Below are positions 19,007 through 28,876 of a stretch of DNA of 64,000 bases, one piece after another. The DNA is taken from contig JAOPHQ010002281.1 of NCBI GenBank assembly GCA_030340625.1, positions 62,001-126,000 on the forward strand, in the 5' to 3' direction. Source of the stretch: Merluccius polli. Taxonomy: Eukaryota > Chordata > Actinopteri > Gadiformes > Merlucciidae. A program made the translations under genes and the position numbers. The notes below the pieces were generated by a model. It was not told the origin of the DNA. It ran no database searches and worked only from the letters and a program-made list of their open reading frames with translations. Within the stretch, counting starts at the first letter, position 1. Every line of letters begins with the position of its first letter.

Positions 19007-20986
19007 ATGGAGACACAGCAGCCCATGAACACGCTGGCCCAGATGCTGGCGGAGGTGGCGGCGATGAACCGGGACCAGGCGGTCCTGAGCCGTCAGCAGC
19101 TGGCGGCCCTCCAGGGCCAGGCGGAGAGGCAGACCCAGCTGCTGGAGACAATGGTGAGGCGAGCAGGGGCAGCGGCCCCCTCGTTCACCGGCATGACAGT
19201 ACATAAAATGGCGGCCCACGATGACCCGCAGTCATTTCTGGACATGTTCGAGGCCACGGCGGCGGCATGCGGCTGGCCGGTGGAGGAGTGGGCCGTGCGG
19301 CTGCTTCCCCTGCTGTCAGGGGATGCACAGACGCTGGGACTGGGACTGCCCGCCCCCTCCCGAGGACAGTACGGGGAGGTGAAGAGGGCGGTACTCGACA
19401 GGCTGGGGCTGTCAGGGGAGGACCACCGACGCCGGTTCCGGGGGGGCAAGCTGGGGCCCGCCGAGCGGCCGTTTATCTTCGCCCAGCAATTGAAGGACGC
19501 GGCGACCAGGTGGCTGCAACCAGGGGGGTCCGCCGGCGAGGGGAGGATATTGGAGAAGATCGTCCTGGAGCAGTTCGTGGAGGGGCTCCCAGCCGCCACC
19601 TCGGACTGGGTGATGTGTCACCGCCCGGCGGACCTAGCCGGGGCCATCACCCTGGCGGAGGACCATCTGGCCGTCCTCTCCCGGGGCCGGGCTCAGGAGG
19701 GCCGGCCGGTCCCTCCGGGAGGGCCCACGGCGGCACCCCGCAGAGGTCCCACGTCGGGGCCCCCGCACTGGACACCCACTCGACCATCCCCCAGACCCCG
19801 CTCATTCTATAATAATAATCGGCCCTCCCCTCTCCCCCGCACTAATCCCCTTCTAATCCCTTCTCTTTCTTTCCCTCCCCAGGGTCCAGCCGCTACAGGC
19901 GCGGCTTTCGACCCACAGAGGGCTCCTCAGGCGGCAGGGCAGGAGTGCTGGAGGTGTGGGCAGCTCGGACACTTCCGAGGGGAGTGCCCCCTCATGGAGG
20001 TGGGCCAGGTGATCCGGGTTGTCGGCCCTCCAGCACCCTCCCCTGGTCCAGGGGGGACGTACAGCGTTCCGGTAAGGATTCAGGGGGGTACACATCAGGC
20101 GATGGTGGACTCAGGCTGCATGCAGTCCATCGTTCATCAGAACCTGATTCGGCCCGGGGCTTTGATAGAGGCGGGAGGTGTGGATATTAGGTGTGTGCAT
20201 GGGGATATTCACACATACCCTGTAGTACTGGTGGAAATTCAGTTTAAGGGGGAAAAGCATAGTGTAAAGGCAGCGGTTAGCTCCCGCCTGACTGATTGGC
20301 CAGGGTTTGATAGGTTAGTGGGACAGTGTGCGGGGGTGCGTTCACGGCCGACAGGGACAGGGTATACGTGCGCTGTGCTCAGCGGTGACGCGAGGTCGTC
20401 CGACACTGCAGACGAGGAGGGGGAGCCGGCGGAGCCTTCACAGGAGGCTCCGCGGGTTCCCGTGTTTGACTCCATGGAGGATTTTCCACTCGAGCAGTCT
20501 CGTGACGATACTCTACGCTTTGCCTTTGACCAAGTGATAAGAATTGATGGTCACATGGTGCGCCCTGACACAGCGTTAATGTATCCACATTTTTCATTGC
20601 GTAGGGACAGACTATACAGAGTGAGTCGTGACACTCAGACAGAGGAAATAACTACACAGTTGGTGGTACCAAAGAGCTGCCGGGAAATAGTGTTCCAGGC
20701 GGCTCATTATAACCCAATGGCTGGACATATGGGGTGTGAGAAGACACTGAACCGGGTAATGGCCCGATTCTATTGGCCAGGCATTTGGGCAGACGTGCGC
20801 CGCTGGTGCGCGTCTTGTCCCGAATGCCAGCTGGTTAACCAGCCGGCCATCCCGAGAGCGCCGCTGCGGCCATTACCTCTAATGGAGGTGCCGTTCGAGC
20901 GCATCGGGATGGACCTCATCGGGCCATTTTACCGGAGCGCACGCGGATACCGCTGTGTGTTAGTTCTCGTGGATTACGCAACGTGA
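19007..20986 (+). pseudogene. Gag-protease-integrase frame of gypsy element
   Basis: One open frame of 659 codons starting at the ATG at 19007, 27 bp after the LTR. Residues ~1-60 are a glutamine-rich coiled-coil-like start. Residues ~60-225 are gag-like (MAAHDDPQSFLDMFEATAAA). A proline-rich linker follows, then a CCHC knuckle CWRCGQLGHFRGEC (~residue 313). The protease motif MVDSGCMQSIV (~365) has the DSG triad. After a spacer comes the integrase zinc-binding domain (HYNPMAGHMGCEKT … CASCPEC) and the first catalytic aspartate in GMDLIGPF. The frame ends at a TGA at 20984-20986, where the sequence context suggests a former CGA arginine codon. Confidence 0.9.
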
Positions 20987-21415
20987 TATTCGGAGGCAGT
21001 GCCGCTGCGCACCATCTCTGCAAAGAGTGTGGCGCAGGCACTGTTTCAAGTTATCTCCCGAGTCGGGATCCCGAAAGAGATCCTGACTGATCAAGGCACA
21101 CAATTTATGTCACGGACACTGGGAGAACTATACGGATTATTGGGCATCAAGTCAATTCGAACCAGTGTATACCACCCTCAAACGGACGGCCTCGTGGAGC
21201 GCCTGAATAAGACTTTGAAGTCCATGATCCGTAAGTTTGTGCAAGAGGATAGTCGTAATTGGGATAGGTGGATAGACCCTCTGTTGTTTGCAGTGCGCGA
21301 GGTACCCCAGGCCTCCACGGGATTTTCTCCCTTTGAACTACTGTTTGGTAGGACACCACGTGGGGTTTTGGACCTGGTTAAGGAAAGCTGGGAGGAGGGT
21401 CCGAGCCCAGAGTAA
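20987..21415 (+). pseudogene. Integrase catalytic core, continued
   Basis: This follows the TGA in the same frame. It contains LTDQGTQFMS (second catalytic Asp) and HPQTDGLVERLNKTL (catalytic Glu), so together with the preceding frame the D-D-E triad is complete. The frame ends at a TAA at 21413-21415 after GPSPE, caused by a one-base shift between about 21395 and 21413; the true continuation lies in another frame. Confidence 0.9.
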
Positions 21416-22031
21416 GAACGAGGTGCAATACGTCCTGGACCTGAGAGCAAAACTCCACACACTAGGACAGTTATCACGTGAGAATTTGCTACAGGCCCAG
21501 GAACGGCAGCAGCGGCTGTACAATAGAGGAGCTAGGCTAAGACAATTTTCACAGGGAGATAAAGTGCTTGTATTGCGCCCTTCGGCTACCTCCAAATTAC
21601 TCGCCAAGTGGCAAGGACCCTTTGTGGTCACACGGCGAGTGGGTGACGTTGACTATGAGATTGTGCGTTCAGACAGGGGAGGGGCGACACAAATTTATCA
21701 CCTCAACCTCCTTAAAGCGTGGAGAGAGGCGGAGCCTGTTTCTCTGGTGACGGCAATTGCAGAAAGAGATGAGTTGGGGCCGGAGGTACCAAAATCGACC
21801 AATCCTGCCTCGCTCCTTTGTGGGGACCAGCTCTCACCGTCCCAGAGAGCAGACATAGACAGGTTGCAGCAACGTTATGCGGATGTATTCTCCCCCCGGC
21901 CGGGACGCACAAGCCTTATTCAACACCGGGTTGAGACCCACCCGGGTGTGACGGTGCGTTCACGGCCCTATCGGTTACCTGAGCACAAGAGAAAAGTGGT
22001 TCAGGCAGAATTGAAAGCTATGGTGGAGGGT
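21395..22031 (+). pseudogene. Integrase C-terminal GPY/F-like domain and linker to RT
   Basis: The frame picks up at SKNEVQYVLDLRAKLHTLG and contains FSQGDKVLVLRPS and LAKWQGPFVVTRR, the GPY/F-type domain that ends gypsy integrases. It then runs through an acidic linker (LCGDQLSPSQRADIDRLQ) into the start of RT (SRPYRLPEHKRK). A second shift near 22030 moves the coding sequence to the frame used by the RT core. Its position upstream of RT confirms the unusual domain order. Confidence 0.85.
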
Positions 22032-23226
22032 AATAGAAGAGTCCAACAGTGCCTGGTGTAGCCCCATCCTTCTTGTGGGCAAGAAGGATGGGTCTATCCG
22101 GTTCTGTGTGGACTATCGCAAGGTGAATGAGGTTTCACGGTTTGATGCCTATCCTATGCCCCGGGTGGACGAACTCCTGGATCGCCTGGGCACGGCTCGT
22201 TTTTTTACGACGCTGGATTTAACCAAAGGCTACTGGCAGATTCCCTTATCTCCAGAGTCTAAGGAGAAAACGGCCTTCTCCACTCCGTACGGTTTGTACC
22301 AATTTGTCACACTTCCGTTTGGATTGTTCGGGGCCCCAGCCACATTTCAACGCCTCATGGACAGAGTGCTGCGTCCACATGCTGCATATGCTGCCGCCTA
22401 TCTGGATGATGTAATCATCCATAGTGGCACCTGGGCGGAGCATGTGCAGCAGGTGGCTGCGGTGCTCGAGTCACTGAGGCAGGCGGGGCTCACGGCCAAT
22501 CCAAAGAAGTGTGCAGTTGGACGGAGGGAGGTACGGTATCTGGGGTACCACTTGGGCGGCGGGCAGGTGCGTCCGCAGGTAGATAAGACGGCAGCGATTG
22601 CAGCCTGCCCAAGGCCCAAGACAAAAAAAGAGGTGCGGCGGTTTCTGGGGCTGGCCGGCTATTACCGGCGGTTTATTCCAGACTTCGCGGAGCTGACCAG
22701 ACCCTTGACCGACCTCACCCGAAAGGGTGCCTCAGATCCGGTCCAGTGGACGGAGCAGTGCCAGGAGTCGCTTGAGAGGGTAAAGCAGGCCCTCTGTGGG
22801 GAGCCCCTCCTCCACACACCTAACTTCTCTCTCCCTTTTGTCGTGCAGGCGGATGCATCGGGCAGGGGGCTGGGGGCCGTCCTGTCCCAGCGGGTACGGG
22901 GCGTCGACCGCCCGGTGTTGTACATCAGCCGGAAGCTGTCCGAACGGGAGGCCAGGTACAGCACCGTGGAGAGGGAGTGCCTGGCCATCCGGTGGACGGT
23001 CGATGCCCTGCGGTATTACCTGCTGGGGCGCCCATTCACCCTCTGCTCGGACCACGCTCCCCTCCAGTGGCTCCACCGCATGAAAGACGTTAACAACCGG
23101 ATTACCCGGTGGTATCTGGCACTGCAGCCATTTAACTTCCGGGTGATCCATAGGCCGGGGGCGCAGATGGCTGTGGCCGACTTCCTGTCCCGTTCCCATG
23201 GGGATGGGGGGGGGGGAGTGGGTTAG
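22032..23226 (+). pseudogene. Reverse transcriptase and RNase H of gypsy element
   Basis: From about 22032 the frame is open to 23226. RT motifs include KKDGSIRFCVDYRKVNEVS, FFTTLDLTKGYWQIPL, FSTPYGLYQFVTLPFGLFGA and the catalytic YLDDVIIHS (~22399). RNase H follows with VQADASGRGLGAVLSQ, YSTVERECLAIRW and CSDHAPLQWL. The frame ends in a glycine run at the polypurine-rich region before the 3' LTR. These enzymes copy element RNA into DNA. Only this last third of pol is uninterrupted; upstream stop and shifts prevent its production from one frame. Confidence 0.92.
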
Positions 23227-23265
23227 GCCGGATGGGTCCCCGGCCTAAATCAGGCGGTGGAGGTA

Positions 23266-23574
23266 TGTGGGGGGGCGTGGTGCATCAGCCGCAAGGGGGA
23301 GCTGTGGAGAGGGCTCGGGAGAGCCGCGCCAGGTGAGAGTGATTGGCACACCTGGGTTCCATTGGGCTAATCACTCTCTCCCTTTATAAACACAGTAGCG
23401 TGCTGGACCCGGGAGATTGGAGACCCGAGCACACGGGTCGGCGACCGGAGCCAGAGCTGGGCCCGCGGCGACGCCAGTGTGCGAGACCATTGTATATGCA
23501 AATAAAACCTGTTCAAACGGAGACCGACTGTGTGATTCCCTACCTCGGAACCCCGTGGCATCAACCCTGTCACA
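23266..23574 (+). repeat. 3' LTR of gypsy element
   Basis: 309 bp, same as the 5' LTR except for one C/T difference. It is preceded by the purine-rich 'ggcggtggaggta', the likely polypurine tract. Confidence 0.95.
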
Positions 23575-23695
23575 CAGTTCTATTTTAATAATAATACATT
23601 TTATTTATATATATATTTTCTAAAATGCCGATGTTATGTAACTTGCATGAAGCTTGAGTGGATAAGCATAACACTGCATGTGATCTGCTCACTGC

Positions 23696-23732
23696 TAGTG
23701 TGTGTGTGTGTGTGTCTGTGTGTGTGTGTGCG
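23696..23732. repeat. (TG)n microsatellite
   Basis: About 17 TG units with one TC interruption, inside the right part of the hAT element. The rest of 23580-24197 has no coding signal. Confidence 0.9.
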
Positions 23733-24197
23733 CCTTCTATGAACAATAATTACCTCATTACAAAAGGAAATAGGCCACACCTTTATTTTTTGTGTTGGAC
23801 ATAAAGCTGTACTTGGCCTAATTGCATTGAGAATGGTGTTAGCAATACAGTTATATTTTCTAAAATGCTGATTAATGTGACTTGAATGAAGCTTCAGTAC
23901 AAATTCCACATTCCTTTTCTTTTTGTGTTGAAATTAAATTGAATAACTTAGAATTGAAGTTGATGTGAAGCTATGGCCAGTTTGATATGCTAGTTACAGT
24001 GTTTTCATTGTTGCATTAATTTGAACGTTGGACCAAAGCATTTCATGTAATTCAAATACAATTAGCCTGAATAAAAGGCGTCAAGTTGGAAGTACAATCT
24101 GGCCTGTCTTTTTCTTTCAACACTTCAATAAGTAGATCTTACCTCTCACCAAGGTGGAGGTCAGGGATCTTGGGCTTAAAAAGGTTGGAGACCACTG

Positions 24198-24583
24198 GTA
24201 TAGAGGGTAATGAAAAGGCTGACGAATTGGCTAAAGAAGCGGTCACAGCAGAGGAGGTTGAGTGTCACATTCCATTAAGCAAATCAGAAATCAAAGCAAT
24301 TACCAAAAACAAAGTAAATAACATATGGCAGGAGAAATGGGATCAGGAAGAGAAAGGAAGACATCTATATAACCTACAGAAGGAAATCAAGGTTAAAAAG
24401 AGTGGAATGACGAGACAGGAGGAGACATGGATCCCCAGGCTAAGGATTGGACATACAAGATTAAATAAGGGTCTCTTTACAATAGGGAAACATCCTTCTG
24501 GAACTTGCTCTTTCTGTGGAGAGGTAGAGAGTGTTGAGCATGTGCTGTTAAGTTGCAGGAAGTACTCCAGGGAAAGAAAATAA
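24198..24583 (+). pseudogene. LINE RNase H end and zinc-knuckle C-terminus
   Basis: Continues the LINE after the hAT insertion. GNEKADELAKEAV completes the RNase H motif that starts WVPAHKGIE at 17676. About 100 residues later comes CSFCGEVESVEHVLLSC, a CCHC-type knuckle typical of the C-terminus of I- and related LINEs. Between the segment at 16383-16442 and WVPAHKG there is too little room for a full RNase H fold: the expected TDGS and catalytic Glu segments are not seen, so this copy probably has an internal deletion. The 3' UTR runs to a (GAA)n tail at 24877-24888. Confidence 0.8.
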
Positions 24584-24888
24584 AGAAGGAACTGTCATTG
24601 GGAAACATACTAACTCAGCCAATAGGCAGAAATACAGAAACCGCTCTCATCAGTTATTTAAAGGTCACCCATTTAGCAAGCAGGATTTAATTGTTTTGTT
24701 TTTCATTTATTTAATTATTTATTTCTCATTTTTATTTTCATTTTCTGGTTTTGGTTTGTTTTCTTTTTCTTTTTACTTAGTTTGAATTGAGATCAGTTAA
24801 AATAAGGATAATTCCTCAGTCCAGGAGATGGCGGTAATGCACAAGTCTGCAAACTGCCAATGAACACCACCAAAGAAGAAGAAGAAGC

Positions 24889-25270
24889 CAGCAGACTGTT
24901 CCAGAGACACATCACAGAAAAAATCACCCATTGAAATACATGGGTAAACTTCGTAACGCCAAGATGGCAGTTGTTTGCACATGTCCCGCCTCTTCCGGTG
25001 CCGTTGCTCCAATAATTTTGCAGGTCCTACGCGGTCATGCTTTTTTTTTTTAGATGAAAACTGTGTCGTGAAGCATTGCGCATGCGCAGTCCAAGACTAT
25101 CTGTAAGAAAAAGGGCTTTAAAAACGTTAACTTGATACAAAACCACCAAACCCTTTCAGCGATTTTAGTCTGTTTTTCATCGTGATTTCAAACATGTGTT
25201 TTTTTATGCCCCTTAGACCTCTGAAAATTGAGATACAGCTCTCCCCCTATACATTTACATAGGGCCCTGG
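24889..25270. other. Spacer, nothing firm
   Basis: Lies between two LINEs. It includes a T11 run and 'gcgcatgcgcagt'-type sequence. No gene or clear terminal repeats found. Confidence 0.4.
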
Positions 25271-26928
25271 TCTTGCTAAGACCAAATAGCTGCCCGAAAG
25301 GCGTGGCCAATTCTGATCCTGGAAATTTTCGCCCCATATCTATCCTGTGTACTATCTCAAAAATTGTTGAAAGAATAATTTATGAGCAAATAGACAGTTA
25401 TTTATCAGAGCAGAATATTTTATTCGACTTCCAATCAGGCTTTAGAAAAGCCCATTCCACTGATACCTGTCTGCTTTATCTTACAGACTTTATCAGAAAA
25501 GAGGTGGATAAGGGGAACTTTTGTGGCATGGTGTTAATAGACCTTCAAAAGGCATTTGACACAGTTCAGTATGACATCCTTTTGAACAAACTCAAAGCCC
25601 TGGGATTTTCTGGTACATCTCTCCAGTGGGTGAGGTCATACCTTGTTGGAAGACAACAGGTGGTGGATGTGGAAGGGACCTTGTCCTCACCACTTAATTT
25701 AACATGTGGAGTTCCCCAGGGGAGTATTTTAGGTCCTCTCTTCTTTTTATTATATGTAAATGATATGCCGTCAGCCATAAGCTGCAATCTATTTTTATTT
25801 GCAGATGACTCTGCCATTGTAGTCTCTCATAAAGAGAAATCAGAGGTAGAAAGGCTGCTCAGTATAGAACTCCTTAACCTCAGTTCTTGGTTGACAGATA
25901 ACAAGCTGTCTCTCCACCTTGGCAAAACAGAGTTGATTCTTTTTGGGTCCAGAGACAAACTAATGAAAGTCTTTGGGGTTTAGGGTAGTAGTAGGTGATG
26001 TTGAGGTCACGGCCAAGGAAGTAGTCACTTACTTAGGCTGTATATTAGACAGCAAACTATCAGGGGAATGTATGGCAAAAAGAGTAATCTCAAAGGTGAG
26101 CCAAAGGACTAAGTTCCTGGCAAGAATATCCAGCCTCTTAGATAGTAACACCTTGAAAACCCTGGCCGATGCCCTAGTTCAATGCCATCTTGACTATGCC
26201 TGTACATCTTGGTACACTGGCTCTACTAAAGGCCTAAAAGACAAGCTACAGATCTGTCAAAATAAACTGATCAGAGTGGTCCTCAAACTCCATCCCAGAA
26301 CACATCTTCTTCCTGACCACTTCTCCAGTCTTAGGTGGCTCAGAGTGGAGGAGAGAGTTTCCCAACTTAAACTGGGTTTAGTCTACAAAATAAGAAATAA
26401 CCTGGCACCCAAGTACCTAAGAAATTACTTCTCCAAAATTAGTGACACACACAATTATTCCACCAGGGGGAGTTCCACTGATTTCAGGCTCTGCCGTTCT
26501 AAGAGCTGCATGGGAAAGTACTCTTTCCTATACTCGGCAGCTGTCTTGTGGAATGGCTTACCACAAAACCTTAAACTGTTGAGCTCCTCCTACTTTCATT
26601 TCACATCTTCAATAAAAAAATGGTTATCTAACTCATAAACCACATCAAAAGATACATGAAGTACTAGGAATATTGTACTGTGTCTGTTTGTGTGTCTGCC
26701 TGTCTGTATGGGAACTTATCCCTTGTTTTATGTATTTTATTCCCCTTTGTCCTCAATGTTTTAGTCCATTGTGCTGTGTGTTTGTCCCCCATGTTTTAGT
26801 CCATGTGTTGTTTCTCCCCTTCCGCCTAAAGGACCACAATGGAAATAAGCCTTTGGGCTTAATTGTGTTTTTTTTTAATCCTTTTGAACACTTCTTGTTA
26901 ATTGTTGTTCAATAAAGTTTTCAATCAA
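25270..26928 (+). mobile_element. 5'-truncated Jockey/CR1-like LINE
   Basis: The element begins within the RT domain, with no endonuclease, as expected of 5'-truncated insertions. The coding part ends at 26638 and a ~290-bp 3' UTR finishes with 'gttcaataaagttttcaatcaat'-like sequence. The RT is of the 'NFRPISILCTISKIVERIIY' type shared by Jockey, CR1, Rex and Daphne LINEs; the exact clade needs a tree. Confidence 0.8.
25290..26638 (+). pseudogene. Reverse transcriptase of truncated LINE
   Basis: Motifs in order: FRPISILCTISKIVERI, FQSGFRKAHSTDTCLLYL, VLIDLQKAFDTVQYDILL, GVPQGSILGPLFFLLYVND, the active-site LFLFADDSAIVVSHK (~25795), and WLTDNKLSLHLGKTELILFG. A one-base shift near 25975 separates this from the second frame (25973-26638), which contains TYLGCILDSKLSG and the C-terminal domain ending in IKKWLSNS. 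Apart from that shift it is well preserved. No zinc knuckle is seen at the C-terminus. Confidence 0.85.
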
Positions 26929-27109
26929 TATGGCCGCGAGTGAGAGGACTTGCCTGGAAAGACTTTTGACTGTTCACACTTTGGTACAGCCAAGTATCCC
27001 AGAATGCATTTCGCACTTCTACAGGAAATGCATTTTCTCGTTTAAAAAAAAAAAAAGATTCTCTACAAACTTTGGGACCAACACTGTTTTAAAAAAAAAA
27101 CAATGACAA

Positions 27110-28512
27110 TATTAGTCTTTTCTCAAAAGCGTCTAGACTGAATTTAAACCTTAGGAAATGTGAACTCCTGGCTGTTCATAGCAGTGATCTAAGTAACATA
27201 GCCAATATCCCAGTTAAAGATGAGGTAAAGAACCTTGGTTTAGTAATAACAAAGTCTCATTACTTATCACAATTAGTTAGGGTTTATGTTAATTGGGGTT
27301 AAAAGCTATGGAATTTGAGTCTGTAATTGCAGCATTTAGAGTCAAATGGTTAAAGCAATGTATCTCTCAACCTCAATTTATATGGTACCATATCCCTCAC
27401 AAAATATTTAATAGGGATGAGCGAGTACAGCATTATCTGTACCATATGAATTATCTGTATCTGTACTCGGAGTGGGGAGGGGCCTAACCCGGAAGTGGGC
27501 GGGATTTAACCAGGAAGTGGTTCGGGTTGTCTTGAAATGAGCGAGGTTTTAACCGGTATGTTATTTTAAGCATGCAATTGATATGGGTTGATCAGAAATT
27601 GTTATTTATTGCTGATTAGAAAACTATTTACAGGACAGCATCAGCATTGGAAAAAAAAAAAAAAACCTCAGACGACCGGCAGGGAGAGGGAGAGAGAGAG
27701 AGTGTGTGTGTGTATGTGTGTGTGTAGCTTGATTTCCAATATTTATACCACTACTAGCTTTATTTTTTCATGAAATACAGCAAGAAAGTGTCGGACACCG
27801 TGCGTGAAGTAAAAAAAAACTGGTTAGAGCCAGGCAGCCAGATGATGGTTAAAAAAAGAAAAAGAAAAAAAAATCTCCGACAGGCAGAGACGCAACGTGA
27901 GTCGGCACCACGTCTGAACGAACCCACGTTTACCAGAACTCTACTGGTTCATAAGTAAGTACCAACCTAAGTAATAACAAACCTGAAGCTGAAGAAACCC
28001 TAAACATTAATGGAAAACGATCCGCGAACCTGAGTGACTGAGGGAGAGACAGAGAGCTGTTCTGTGTGTGAGTGATCAGAGCGGGACACAACAACACATC
28101 TGCATTGTGTAGGGGAGGGGCGCTGTAGCCTATCACAGAACCCAATGAGGATTTTCATTCAATCCGAGCACAGATATTGACTCGTATTACTCGTATAATA
28201 CTCGTACTCGGCAAAAGTGCTTTATCCGTACCGGATACTCGTTTCAGCCGAGTATCCGGCTCAACTCTAATATTTAATAAGGTTGGAGGGATTGAATTCT
28301 TGCTTAAATGTGATTTTGAGGTGTCTAAAATTCCTGTAAAGTTGTCTAACTTCTACAAACAAGCATTACATTTTGGAAAAATTATATTCACCTACAATTT
28401 GTCACCACACAATTCTTTATTGTGGAATAACAGGGTTATTACCATAAATATAAAATCATATTTTAAAGCTCAGTGGTACGACAATGGTTTACATTTGTAT
28501 ATGATTTATTGA
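27110..28512 (+). pseudogene. L1/Tx1-type LINE ORF2 fragment
   Basis: Plus-strand coding remnant. LNLNLRKCELLAVHSSD (27140) and IPVKDEVKNLGLVITKS resemble the RT-thumb region of L1/Tx1 ORF2. After a short gap comes MEFESVIAAFRVKWLKQC and IWYHIPHKIFN. It is then interrupted by a hAT MITE (27412-28269) and resumes with KVGGIEFLLKCDFEVSKIPV, KLSNFYKQAL and LSPHNSLLWNNR, ending at 28512. Frame shifts and internal deletions are present. The TSD of the MITE lies in the codons for IFN. Confidence 0.75.
27412..28269. mobile_element. hAT MITE family A, copy 1
   Basis: The ends are TAGGGATGAGCGAGTAC and its diverged complement gccggctcaactcta-type sequence. The 8-bp TSD is ATATTTAA (27404-27411 and 28270-28277). 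The interior has many 'gagtac/actcg' motifs in both directions, a GT/GA microsatellite (~27685-27725) and no functional gene. A second copy in opposite orientation lies at 34973-35792. Tips TAGGGATGA resemble the Ac end. Confidence 0.88.
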
Positions 28513-28876
28513 ATTCCGTTGGTCACAATGTGTAAAGCAATTCCCATTCATTTACTTCGAATGATACAAAGCAGTATGCAATTTTGGAGTGTGTGTTGTT
28601 GATAGCTGGTTTACAGCCTCACCTGGCCTGAGTCTGACTGATTAGACTCTGGGCTGGGTGAGGTTGCACACCTGTGGTACAGAGCAATCATGGCACCCAG
28701 GATAAACCTGGGCTGCGTTCCAATAGTGGGTTGAGTTTCCCTCGCTCACTCACCCTCAGCCCTTGGTAATACATCACACGGAGGCCACTTGGAGAGCCGA
28801 GGGGAAGTGGGCGGGGGAGGAGGAAAAGGGATAAATGAAACGCACCTGCCCTCGCCCGGTAACAGCCTTGACAATC

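Larger units (their letters stand above)
18671..23574 (+). mobile_element. Ty3/gypsy element, Gmr1-like domain order
   Basis: Complete 4.9-kb LTR retrotransposon flanked by 5-bp TSD CAGTT (18666-18670 and 23575-23579). Two 309-bp LTRs differ by eye at one position only (18844, T against C). Order of domains: gag, zinc knuckle, protease, integrase, GPY/F-like domain, reverse transcriptase, RNase H. Integrase before RT is not the normal Ty3/gypsy order; it is known from the deuterostome Gmr1 group first described in cod. The pol region has one stop and two frameshifts. Confidence 0.95.
17703..24197 (+). mobile_element. hAT transposon containing a gypsy insertion
   Basis: The ends are CAGTGGTCGCCAACC and GGTTGGAGACCACTG. 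The 8-bp TSD is GTATAGAG (17695-17702 and 24198-24205). The TSD falls exactly within the LINE RNase H coding sequence, between PAHKGIE and GNEKADE. Without the gypsy element (18671-23574) the hAT is about 1.6 kb and holds only the N-terminal third of its transposase, so it was already non-autonomous. Confidence 0.95.
5083..24888 (+). mobile_element. I-type LINE (with RNase H) carrying six nested insertions
   Basis: A single plus-strand non-LTR retrotransposon can be followed through the gaps: ORF1 tail (5083-5329 and 8322-8397), APE endonuclease (8373-8517 and 9728 onward), reverse transcriptase (11.4-12.3 kb), C-terminal region, RNase H (17.67 and 24.2 kb), zinc knuckle (24.5 kb), and a 3' UTR ending in a GAA-repeat tail at about 24877-24888. 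RNase H after RT plus an APE endonuclease places it with the I superclade. Six insertions interrupt it, most with clear TSDs: 5330-8313, 8518-9719, 10473-10976, 12868-16379, 16443-17671, 17703-24197. It also has an ORF1 stop and a shortened RNase H, so it is dead. Confidence 0.85.

Noticed and set aside
28592..28707. Solo LTR split by the Harbinger at 28708-32292 (continuing 32293-32450)
   Set aside because: The flanks have an 'aataaacgcattc' signal and LTR-like character, but no TG...CA ends or TSD could be fixed.
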